Shown: positions 11,699-22,525 of the stretch, piece after piece
Layout: each line of letters opens with the position of its first letter
Numbering within the stretch: the first letter of the stretch is position 1
Origin: Phlebopus portentosus
Lineage: Eukaryota; Basidiomycota; Agaricomycetes; Boletales; Boletinellaceae
Length of the DNA stretch: 64,000 bases
Reading direction: 5' to 3'
NCBI GenBank assembly: GCA_037892935.1
Contig: JAYXKI010000006.1
Location: 1,984,001-2,048,000, forward strand
Position numbers and translations under genes: made by a program
Notes under the pieces: generated by a model
Databases searched by the model: none
What the model saw: only the letters and a program-made list of their open reading frames with translations
What the model was told of the DNA's origin: nothing

Positions 11699-11987
11699 AC
11701 TTACTTCTTTGACTTGTTGTTCCTTGATTCCGCGATTGCGATGCTGAGTTTTCGCGTCTAAGATACCCGGATTAAGTGGAGGACGAACAACGGATGGTCC
11801 TAGCTATATTTACTAAATTATTGTTTGTATAGACATCCAAAATTGCATTGCTTTTTTGTTTATTCGTATCAGCACAATACAACGGCGCACACTTCTACAA
11901 TCCTACAAATTGCCATCATTCTCATCTATGCCACATGTAGATATACGCCTCCAGAAGACCTAGCGAACGAAATAAACGCGTCAAAGA

Positions 11988-13955
11988 CTATGCGCCAGCT
12001 TTCCAGTACGCGATGTCCCCGTCGGCCACTAAACAAAAGTTCAATGTTAGTTCCCAGTTCCGATGATCAAAATAACTCAAAGAAAGAGAAGTTGTACTGA
12101 CTTTCGTAAGGTTTCCCCTGCTGTCTGAGTTTACCGGCTGCTTTGACGGCCGCTTCGCTCCCGTACTCGTGCAAGTCTTCATAAGTCATGATTTCACCGC
12201 AGACGAACTTGTTCTCGAAGTCCGAGCTAGAAAATAAATTCGTGAGAATGAAGGACGAGAAAGGAACAACGTAACGTACTGGATGACACCAGCGGCTTGA
12301 GGAGCTTTGGTACCCCGGCGGATCGTCCAGGCGCGTACTTCGTCAGGTCCACACGTGAAATACCGTATAAGCTATCGTCAGTGAATTAAGATCATCAGCA
12401 CTCATCCGCGATGCCAAAAATTGAAGACGTACATCAAGACTGACATACCCAGCCTGCGTAATCTTGCCTAAAGCACTTGTCGCGCCAATCTTCTTTTGCT
12501 CTTCCTCTCGCTCTTCTGGTGTCTCCATGAGAGCGAAGCGTTCTTCGAGTGCGACGGAGAATGGGATGAGCGGGTCGCCTGGGTTGTGTTCATCGATCCA
12601 GGCTTTGATTTTTGGCAGCCTATAGAAACGATGAATGAACAGATCTAATTATTGAGATACAGAGAGAAAGACGAACCATTTGTTCTTTTTCCGGACGTAG
12701 TCCCGTTCGCTTAGGTTGACGAGATACGTGACAGGCTTCGCAGTCAGAAGCATGAGACTGTTGATCACGTCGATCTATTAAAATTTATCTACGTTAGTCT
12801 TTATTTCTCTAGAAAAGAGGACAGCGGATGAATGTAAGGAAAATCAGAAGGAAAAGGTATCTCAAAGGAATGTGGGGCGTTACTCCCTCCTCGACGAGCT
12901 GGGTTAAATCGAGCGCTCCGCTCTTTCTCATCATAAAATGACCGTAAAGGAATGAAGAATAGTGGAGGATTCAGAATAAGATAACCAGGATTGGGACGAA
13001 CCTCCTTATTGTTCCATTCACCTTTCCTCACATCTTTCTGGTCATCCTTTATACACTTGAGGACCTTCTCGACGATCGCCTTAAGTGATCGTCAGAAACT
13101 CATCGAGGTTAAAAACTACCCTCAAGAAAGACGTAGGCACACTCACGATTTCTTCCTTCCTTGCCTTATCCGCCAGGCTTGAACTTCCCAGAGACCTCGA
13201 CGTCTTTTTGAGTCCCTCAAGCTGTTTCTCTACCCATTCAATGTCTTTCAACCTAAGCTCTGTCTGGATGATCTCCATATCACGGATAGGATCGACGTCT
13301 CCTTCGACATGTGTTACTTCCACATCGTCGAATGCTCGGACGACTTGGAAGATCCCATCAACGGAACGAACGTGTGATAGGAAGGCGTTGCCTAGTCCTG
13401 CACCTGTTGATGCGCCCTAAACGCGCTGTTCAGACTAAGTCGGACGAGGTTCAGAAGGAACCAAAAGTGGCACACAGCAGTTAACCCGGCAATGTCAATG
13501 ATCGTTAAGAACGCTGGGACTTTGGATACTGGCTTATACAGATTACAGAGCCAGTCAAACCGTGGGTCAGGGACAGGTATCCTAGCTTCCTGGAGCGCCA
13601 TTTACTCAATTTTACACGTCTATAAGAGCTTGGCAGCTTACCTCGGGATTGATAGTCGCATAAGGGAAGTTGGCAGCTTTACCCAAGTCTATTCAAAGGA
13701 TCAAGGGAGATGAGCGCCTAGTAAATGAATGCATCCAATTTTCATCGTTACGTGCCTGTGTTTGACAAGGAGTTGAAGAACGACGATTTGCCGACGTTCG
13801 GAAGACCTATACGGGATTAAACTAACATTAGATGAGAATCTACAGAGAAGAACAAGATTGAAATACATACCTACGATACCGATCTTCAAGTTGTTGCTTG
13901 GTCTGCCCAACAATACCTTTTTCTCCTTTCCAGCATCAGCTTTTTTGGGTGCCAT
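11988..13955 (-). CDS. OLA1: Obg-like ATPase 1 (YchF family)
   Basis: Eleven exons, in transcription order: 13955-13871, 13806-13756, 13688-13642, 13589-13476, 13416-13147, 13079-13002, 12774-12677, 12619-12433, 12371-12280, 12226-12102 and 12028-11988. The product is 395 residues, the normal family length. YchF/OLA1 is a cytosolic P-loop ATPase of the Obg group that associates with ribosomes and the proteasome. Visible motifs: Walker [10 protein letters not shown] (split by intron 1), the switch segment IIDIAGL, and NLSE in place of the GTPase NKxD, which gives the family its ATP preference. The C-terminal TGS region holds [12 protein letters not shown] and [12 protein letters not shown]. 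Intron 2 must start with GC (ACAG|GCACGT) to keep the conserved Asp-Leu-Gly-Lys. It is divergent from the next gene and convergent with the C2 gene. Confidence 0.96.
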
Positions 13956-14290
13956 CCTCTTCTTTGCTTGGATACGCGACGAGCTTGAGAATGGGCGAGT
14001 GCAGCTAGAGGTGACGAGAAATAATCTTAGAGTATATGCTGATGGTGGACGACGAAGGAAGTTTGCGATTATCATCCCTTCAGTTGCTTGAACCAGTAAG
14101 TAATAAAGAAAAAGATGAAAGAAAAGAAAATCGTGAGAGCGAATGACTTTATACAGTATTATGTCGCTTAAAACCCTTTAGAAATTGCTAACGTCATCCT
14201 GACCTACTCTCACAGTCACCGCCATCCCCTCTTCGTCCTCGTCGACGTTCAACGTCGGCTTTCATCGTCGCCTTCATCCTAGCAGGAGAA
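13956..14290. other. Divergent promoter region
   Basis: 335 bp between the starts of the YchF gene (-) and the small secreted-protein gene (+). It contains a pyrimidine-rich tract just before the plus-strand ATG. No further feature is seen. Confidence 0.5.
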
Positions 14291-15130
14291 ATGAAGTATC
14301 CTATCTCGCTGCTCCTCGTTTGTCTATCGGTAGCCCTCGTTCGCGTAGGCGCGCAGACACAGACACTTGTCGACGAGTACGTGATTGCTTGTCATCCGCA
14401 GCCGAGTTCGTAAAGCTGATACTCACACCCCATCGATATAGCGCTGGAGAGACAGTCGTTGTTGCAGTCACTACGAATCTCTTAGGAATAGCAACGACGC
14501 AGACTTTGTACGTTTACATACATCATCCCTTTTCACAAAGTGGTTCTGGTCGCTGATATCACTTTTCGTAGACAAACCTTAGATGCCGAAGACGAAACGG
14601 AAACTGACACCTCGACGAGCACGACAAGCACACGCACAAGCACGAGCACGAGCACAACGACGACTCAAAACCAAGGACCTGTAGGCCAGCCTGCCACAAC
14701 GACAGAAACCAGTGTAACGACTTATCAATACACCACGACTGACGCTGCGGGTAATACGCAGGTGCTCCAGGACGTCTACACGCCCACGTAAGTTACCAAT
14801 GTTCTCGCAGCTCGCTATTTTCTGAATCTGATACTGACGGCTCCTTTCTCTCCCTCACCCCACTCATATTTCTATCTTTATCCTTTGTTTGTTATTTGCG
14901 CTATTCTTAGATCCCACGTAACGACGGTGTCCGCACTGACGTTCGCAGGTACAATCGTCGACTACAGCAGCTGGGTCGGACTCATAGGCACCAACACAGC
15001 CGCAACAGACCTCGACGCCGTTTCAAGTGCTCATCAGCCCTTACGGTTACTCCAACAAAAACAGTTCTGGGCAGGTGCTATGGCGGTAGCTGCCGGAACG
15101 CTATGGGGCGCTTGGCTTGTTCTCTTGTAG
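14291..15130 (+). CDS. Small Ser/Thr-rich secreted protein, probably GPI-anchored
   Basis: Four exons: 14291-14376, 14442-14507, 14572-14787 and 14911-15130, giving 195 residues. A clear signal peptide opens the protein (MKYPISLLLVCLSVALVRVGAQ). The middle is nearly pure Ser/Thr repeats (STSTTSTRTSTSTSTTTT), a likely O-glycosylated stalk, followed by TTETSVTTYQYTTTDAAG. The last 20 residues are hydrophobic (AGAMAVAAGTLWGAWLVLL), as expected of a GPI-attachment signal. This design is common among fungal cell-surface proteins; no enzymatic domain is present and I do not recognise the family. Splice phases all close. Confidence 0.75.
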
Positions 15131-15769
15131 TATCGGCACGACCTGTCAGGTTTAGTCGGCTGTTACAAATGAAGGACTCAAGAGAGGTTCGATCGATCCT
15201 GATGTGGTGTTTGGAAAGTCCTGTCGATGACTTGGGGAACTATTTGACACAACATGCATCCAGTTGGCCGAAGCCGAATTCGGATGTTGCACTGTATTAA
15301 CTGTTGTGGCACGAATGGACTACATAATATTTGATTGATGCTGGGATTGGTGTTTAATAGATGGACAGACTCCCTCAGTTTACCGGTGCAACGTGTATAT
15401 GCATACTTGACAGTCGCTTTCTCATGAACTCGGACAGATGCGAACTCTACTCCACGCTTATTTCCCATTTCTCTCTTCTTATTCTTACCCCCTTCTCCTT
15501 CTTACTCCTTTGTCGTAGTTCATTTTAATTTCTTCGAGTCGGTTGGATATACGTATGTTGTCCTCCGATACTGATCAGTTCGGGATCGGTTGACGTTTAC
15601 TTGCTTGCAATTTGTTCTCTTACTTAGCATATGTGTTTTGACAATCAACACGACACCCGCATATACAAATACCGGCGCCGTACGGACGCTTTAAAACATG
15701 TTTTCCTGATCTTTGCCAAGAAAGTAGCCTCCTCGTTTCCCTAAAAGTGCTTAAAAAGCTCTCGTGTAG
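15131..15769. other. Intergenic
   Basis: Downstream of the small secreted-protein gene and downstream of the truncated protease copy on the other strand. No supported gene, repeat or RNA. Confidence 0.5.
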
Positions 15770-16078
15770 TTAGCAGCCAGACGAAACGGCATCGTCGTCC
15801 TCTTGGTCCACAACATTGACGCCCAATCGATAACCAGCACAAGCCTGGGTGGATAGTGTGCTAACATTATTATGTATGGATGAAAGGATAAGGTAATGAA
15901 GACGTACACGCCATAGTATGTAACTACAAATTTGCACCATTGTACCAATTGACATCCGCCTGGATCCACGCATCGCGTGGTTGCAGGAGTGTCGGATTGC
16001 ATGGCTGCAGCGCGAGTTGGTCGGTGAAAAAGTGCCTGTGGATTCGAAGAGACTTGAAAGTACAGTATATAGGATCAT
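15770..16078 (-). pseudogene. Truncated second copy of M36 fungalysin (C-terminal end only)
   Basis: Two exon-like pieces encode only the extreme C-terminus of an M36 metalloprotease. One reads TDQLALQPCNPTLLQPRDAWIQAD then NWYNGAN. After an intron-like gap, the other reads ACAGYRLGVNVVDQ and ends at a TAA (15770-15772). The same two pieces occur again in the neighbouring longer copy (16254-16420), so this is a tandem partial duplicate. No catalytic region lies in the bases between the copies. It cannot make an active protease. Confidence 0.7.
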
Positions 16079-16253
16079 GCGAAACTTCTAGAAGAATAAT
16101 TGAACAAGTAAAGCAATCGCATCCTCAACTGCGTCAGAAGTGGTTCATGACTTTAACTTCATAATTAATTCTCATTCCACTGAAACCGAAATAATATGCT
16201 GGAAGATTCTTGGCCTGATTCTGCCTGCTTTCGCACTCTTCCTGAATCTGTGC

Positions 16254-19200
16254 TTAGCAATCGGATGGAATTGTAGCATCATTCTCGTGATTAGCAGCAT
16301 TGACACCCAGTCCGCGACCAGCAAAAGCCTACAGGTATTTTGATGATTATCGTCTGCTTGGATCCACGCGTCGCGTGCTTGCAGGAACGTCGGGTCGCAC
16401 GGTTGCAGCACGAGCTAATCAATAAGCAAGTGCCTAAGATTTGCGAGATGAGTATATACTCAATAAGCGCAGGATAAAGAAGTGGTACAGGTAAACAATG
16501 TTGTTCTCTGTGCCGCTGAAAGGAAATTTAGTGAAGTAGCATCCTGTGCCAGTACGAACAAAGCTTACTCAGGGTTGGTGTTCGCCTCCGATGAGAAACC
16601 GCTAATTTGAAGAACCATGTCAGTTTGATCTTCCAAGCGGCATAGTCCAGAGTAGAGCTTACTGTGCATCGACAAGAGCTGCGAGAATATCGTGCAAGAT
16701 CGTCGCCCAGAACTCTCCGACGTCTATAAGGCACCACGACATAAATGAGTTGTAGACGAATAAGCGCGAATGATATTACGGACCAAGGACTTCAGTACGC
16801 GTCTGCAGGTCCGAGTATATAAGTGGATGGACAGTCCTATGAATAATTCCATATTAGAACGATGTCCCCTTTAGAAAATGTTAGGACACACTTATTTGTA
16901 CTATAGGGAACAGAGCAAATGCCTGATGAGTCTCTTTTCAGTAGTTATACTGCGGGCGTCGTGTTCAATCCCATCTGTGCGTACCGGCAGGATCGTTTGT
17001 TACATAGCTTTACCCACAGAAAGTGTGATTACTATGGATGTAATGAATGGTAGAGACTGAATGAGATGCACCTCCCCAAAGTGAAATCATGGATGTCAGC
17101 TATCTGTTCAGTTCATTCTGCAAAGGCGTCGGACCATCCCTCACCCATACCTCCAGCTTCTCTGGTTTGAAGGCAGCTTGTCACGATGAGCGTGGATTCA
17201 GCCCAAGAATGAGTCAGAAATGGAAAACGGAAGCCGCTGACCGTCCAGTACCACCAGTGAGGCGATTAGACAATCCGTGTGTATTTTCATGTGCGACGAT
17301 GTCATTCTCAAGAGCACCATCACGCTGCGGCTAGAAGGAAGAAGAGCTTGCTTGGTTAAAAGTAACACTAGACGAACTTATGACATACATTCGTCTGATC
17401 CCGAGGAAATTCAGGTCAAGCTATCTAGTAAGTGATTGTGGATAGTAGACTCAGTGAAGGCAACTCACGAGAGTCCAAAGGAACATACTATCATCAGTTA
17501 CAGCACAGCTTCAAACATCTTTGGAAATGGGTTTACCGCACGCTGCCTGATTGACCACTGAACGAACGAAACATTAGAAACGCGCAAAACTATAATGCAC
17601 GTGTCCACACTTACTCGGGTAGAGTCTGTTAGGCGCAGCTCAGCTTCCTAAACTGTTTGCACAAAACATGCATTTACCGTAAAATCAGCGTTGTTCGTTC
17701 CTGAGAGTGCAGGATCAATTTATTTAGACATGCAGAACGGAGATCGCAGGAAATTCATAGACGTGCCGGCAGAGTCTTGAACGAAAATCGTTACGCGGTC
17801 ATTACCGACTCCGCCATTTCCGAAATTGTCGTTCTGAAGTTGAAGGCAGACTCCGTAAATCCTGCAGTAGGTCGAAATATAAGAAAGCTATCATTATTAC
17901 GAGAGAAGAGGAAATTTACCGTAGCGATAGGTGTTATCCTACGGAGCCGTTATCAAACCGTTCTAGGTAAGGTTGGAGCAAAGACTTACATGTATTGCGT
18001 TGGACACTACGGAAGACATAAGTATCCTATTTTTTGTTATTAGACTGATACCTCACCATAGAAGGCATTCGTACGGGCAGCATCAAGATTAGTACCAGCT
18101 GTAGGTGCGCTCGTATCATAGGCAAGATAGTTGAATATTAGTCCCGAGGAAGATTCTTGAGTGATGGAGGTCCGGGAACCCTTGAAAGCTAAGCGGAGTT
18201 GAGCGATTTGAGTTTAAGTCAAGCATAAGTAGTTCACAAATGACATTGTTCCCACTAAATATGAGAAGTGATGCGACAGCTGCGAGTGGATCCTGTGTTC
18301 CATCCGTCAGGAGAAGCAGCAAGGTCTTCGGGATTCTCGACTAATTGTTGCCCATCCCTAGGATCTTGCAAATTGATTGGAATCACAAGAAACTGCAAAG
18401 AACCGTTGTCTCCGTTAACTGCTTGTGAACCAGCATAGCATAGAACTCACCACCGAGTCAGCCGTAAAATCGTTCACGGCAACGACCCCCCCCAGACTCC
18501 GCATCAACGAATGCCTCAAGCAGATGGTGACTCTCGATTTGTACGACATGCGTAAGAACGGCGCTGTTATCGTTCTTTACAAAAAATTCAAGACTGGTCG
18601 GGATCTCATTCCTAGACGTTGCTCGGCGGCAGCAATGGCCTGATCCACGGAAATCTTCGGTTCCGTCGAAGAAACGCTCTCTGCGCCAAGTCAGCTCGAT
18701 ACGCATACCTAGAGAAGACCTTCAGCCGTACCAGGTTTAACAAAATTGGTGACGACTTTGTCATCGGAGTTGAGAGCAACGTTGGCAACCGCGCTTGCAA
18801 CTTCGATACCATCCTAACATCATTTCGATTAGTAAGCACCACGTCAAAGAATAAAATCAGACATACAATCTTCTGCTTTAAGATAGCATGTTTTGCGGTT
18901 TGACCAGTGAACGCTTTCTTGAAGGAGATTTCATCCTCGCTTATCCCGAGTCGGGAGGATACGAACGACACAGAAATATCCTTTATATCTGCAGGTTCTG
19001 CCCTTCTGGAAAGCGGATGATCAATTCTCGTTCCGAAGGTCTGTGAACATATATGGTCGTGAGAATCGCGCATTGAAGGCAACATTGGCACAAACGTCGA
19101 ACTGGGAAGGTGGACTGAAAGTCGACACCTCAATACCATTCGGCAAGCTCCTAACTTGGTGGGTTGCGTGCTTCATGGATGCAGGCCAGGGTGCAGCGAG

Positions 19201-19258
19201 CGTGGAATTCAGCAAAAGTGCTGCCAGAGCGAGATAGGTAAAGATGACAATGACGACG
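16254..19258 (-). pseudogene. M36 fungalysin metalloprotease, decayed
   Basis: Read on the minus strand, the order of a fungalysin is complete. A hydrophobic leader comes first, then APWPASMKHATHQVRSLPNG, the FTP propeptide (TFGTRIDHPLSRR, LGISEDEISFKKAF), AFKGSRTSITQESSSGL and NLDAARTNAFY. The zinc site follows ([15 protein letters not shown], the HExxH motif), then EAGGMGEGWSDAF, VHPLIYSDLQTRT, VGEFWATILHDILAALVDA and the end AFAGRGLGVNAANHE, with TAA at 16254-16256. Fungalysins are secreted extracellular peptidases. Damage seen: no in-frame ATG before the leader, a one-base deletion near 17836, a TGA at 17113-17115 and a TAG at 16415-16417 in conserved segments. Between these the exon-intron structure is still recognisable, so the inactivation is recent. 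Confidence 0.85.
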
Positions 19259-20198
19259 GTGCAACTGCTTGACGAAATGCCAGGAGAGATCCTTCAGGTG
19301 TGACAGCAGAGCACGTCCTGAGAGCCAGCTTTATGAAGACTGGCCAAGTAAAAGATTATCATTAGACCTTAATGAGAATCTACCTCTGAAGCAGTATGCT
19401 CCTCGAAGAAATTGAGGAACGCTGAGCACAAGGTCAGACAAAGGGAAACATTAGGAGGCATTCACAGGATACACGGCGAGGGCTTCTCCAAGGCCGTGGC
19501 GTATCGCTTTCAAAATGAAAGAAATATTAGTCTCGTTTCTTTCATGTATCGGCTCGCAGTGGCTCGGAGGAACTCTATTCCGTTTCTGATCAAGACACAC
19601 AATCCCGCGGATGAGCTTTGATAAGAACAAAGGAAGTTTTCCGAAAGAGCGCTTGGAAAGGCATCGAAAGTATGATACGCAATCGGTTTGCACGCGAGTT
19701 CTGCTTGACATGATAAGGACTCCTACAGTAGCAAGAAGCCGGTAAGAATTTTCTCTGGGATTATCCGCAAAGTTTGGTGAAATCGGCGGCACAGCGAACT
19801 AAGGCAACTACTTGATGCGATCTTGTAATATTCAGCATGCGCAAGAAGAAGTTCATCCTTCAATCCAAGGCACTGTTGTCTTCGGTTGCGCCTGGTTTGA
19901 CCTGCATGAGATGTGAGAGAACAAAAAAGCTACTGTGTTCACGTGTTGACGCACGTAAGAATTCTAGCGGAGCTATAAAAAATTACTGTAGTCTCAAGGT
20001 AGATAAACCGATTCGCTCGACGACGAATCGAAGAAGTAGACCAGGCTTCCTGGTGTACAGTATACTCTCATGAATCAATAGGCTGCAAGGCGGGGGAGTA
20101 GATGTCAGGTCGAAAAGTCACATTGATGCAGTCCATCTGGACGATCTATCTGTAATCATAATCTCGAAGCGATTCGTGGTTAGCAGGCCATGTCCCCT
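19259..20198. other. Intergenic
   Basis: Upstream of the fungalysin pseudogene and downstream of GMP synthase. It contains opposed open frames (+ 19412-19621, - 19451-19792) without recognisable motifs or splice support. Confidence 0.4.
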
Positions 20199-22253
20199 TC
20201 ATAACCACTCAACGGTCTACAAATAAGGCAATGTATCAGACGTCGGGATACAAGGGGCATATGGTTGCCCAGACGTACCGCAGGCGGCTTCGATGAGATG
20301 TCATATACGACTCGATTGACACCCTCCACCTCGTTCGTAATTCGGCTCGAGATTTTGCGAAGCACATCCGGAGGGAAGACATACCTAGAAGTGTATAAGA
20401 CCATGTCAATTTGGAAATTCTCCTAGTTCTTACCAGTCCGCCGTCATGAAATCTTCTGATTGTACCGCGCGAAGTGCGATGACCTGCGGACCAGATCTTA
20501 TGAGAAAATATGCTTGCGAAGAGGGATCGGAACATATACCTGTTCATATGTTCTTTTATCTCCCATGACACCGACAGCCTGTACGGGTAAGAGCACAGCA
20601 AAGGCCTGGCTGATTTGGTCGTACAATCCCGCATTGCGAATCTCTTCAATATAAATGTGGTCCGCTTTTTGGAGTATTTGAACCTGAGACCGACTAACAG
20701 GGCCTAGAATACGAATCGCAAGACCCGGACCAGGGAATGGATGCCTTTGGACGAGATGATTCGGGATATTCAGGAGGCGACCGAGAGCTCGGACTTCATC
20801 TGTAGCGAGAAATTATGCAGTTAGCGTAAGATGAAGATAAATGAATGAGGGAGAAGTACCTTTAAATAGTTCTCGGAGGGGCTCGATGAGCTTGAGCTTC
20901 ATGTCCTTGAGCAGACCCCCGACATTGTGATGCGTCTTGATCGTAGCACTAGGGCCTTTGAAGCTGATACTCTCAATGACATCAGGATAAAGCGTCCCCT
21001 GAAGCAGCCATTCAATCTTCTGCGATTCGCCACCCTTCTTCTGTACCTCTGCATCAAGCTTGTGAGCCTCCTCTTCGAATATGTTTATGAACGTATTGCC
21101 GATGATCCTGCGTTTCTGCTCGGGATCCGCAACATCCGCGAGACGCGAAAGGAACAGATCTGATGCATCAACCAAAGTTAGATTGACGCCAAGATCGCGA
21201 TTCAATCGGCCGTATACTGTTTTGCCCTCGTTTAACCTCAACACTCCATTGTCTACCATGATGGCATGGAACCGATCGCCAATTGCCTCATGCATAAGTT
21301 TTGCAGCGACGGTGCTATCGACTCCTCCGCTGACTGCACCGATAACGCGTCCAGTCGTACCAACCATCTCTCGGATCCGCTTTATCTCCTTTCCAATGAA
21401 CTCTTCCTATAGGACACATAAACTACAGAGTGTCAATATCTGAAGGAATCTCGCACCATAGTCCAATGAGCTCTGCAACCGCATATTTCAATTATGAAGC
21501 GACCAATGATAGTCTTCCCCATAGGTGAATGTGTCACTTCAGGATGGAACTGAATACCCCAGAAAGGTTTTGAATCGTGTGCAATAGCGGCGTACGGTGC
21601 CGTTAGTGTATGAGCCACGACGTGAAAAGTGGGTGGCAATTCCAACAACTGATCACCATGAGACATCCAGACCTGGTCAACGCAGTCATTTTCGGTTGTT
21701 TGAGTCAAGAATGCAGAAGTTGTATCGACTCACCTGCATCTCTTCCCCAAGCGATTCGAATAGCTTGTCGACATTATCACCACCCTTGCCGACTTCTAGC
21801 TGTGCAAAGCCATATTCACGATGATCACATTTAGCGACTTTGCCGTTCATATTCCAGGCCATCTCCTGCAGCCCATAACAAATGCCAAGGATTGGAACGT
21901 TCAGTTCGAATACATCGGGATCGACGTGAGGTGCATCGTCGTCATAGACGGAGTATGGTGAACCAGAGAGGATAACGCCTGCCAGAACGCGGAGTAAGCG
22001 GTTGCACACAAGAAAATGTTTCACAGCACGTACCTTTCGGTTTCCAACCAAGCTCTGCGATTTTCTGTGTACATGGCAGTAGTTCAGCGTAAACGTTGTG
22101 CTCTCTGCACCGCCTTGTGATTAGGTGACTGTACTAAGAAGGGTGATGTCGTGAGCTCATTCATGTCAAATGTCGCCAAAGCGAAATGGCACGAACTTGA
22201 GACCCAAAATCAAGAATCAGAATTGTATCGAACTGATCATGAATCTCAGTCAT
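20199..22253 (-). CDS. GUA1: GMP synthase (glutamine-hydrolysing)
   Basis: Nine exons: 22253-22197, 22133-22034, 21978-21734, 21672-21457, 21406-20860, 20799-20540, 20483-20434, 20384-20279 and 20216-20199, giving 532 residues, the usual length. The enzyme converts XMP to GMP in the cytosol using ATP and glutamine. The class I glutamine amidotransferase domain has the nucleophile Cys in GICYGLQ (Cys86) and the His/Glu pair in [10 protein letters not shown]. The ATP-pyrophosphatase domain has the P-loop SGGVDST (about 232-238). The C-terminal dimerisation domain ends TVEWL. Conserved [15 protein letters not shown] and [12 protein letters not shown] are intact. All splice phases close. Only 272 bp separate it from the 3' end of XRN1, which lies upstream on the same strand. 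Confidence 0.97.
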
Positions 22254-22525
22254 TGCGCCTTTCAAGCACTTTTAAGTGTACCGATGAACGCGATCTAAGT
22301 AATAGTGGCAATTGGTAAAGAAGAATCCAGTATAGGATAAGTCGAGCAGTGACTCAATTTTATGGAGCTCGCCCAATAGGATCTGAGATAAGATAAGATA
22401 CGCAATAATTGCAGAAATAATATTTGAAAGAACATTAATATTGGACAAAACGATGCAGAAACTCGTAATACAGCAACAAGCGCGATTTACCAATAAAGTA
22501 CACAAAATTGAAAATCGGCTATTGT

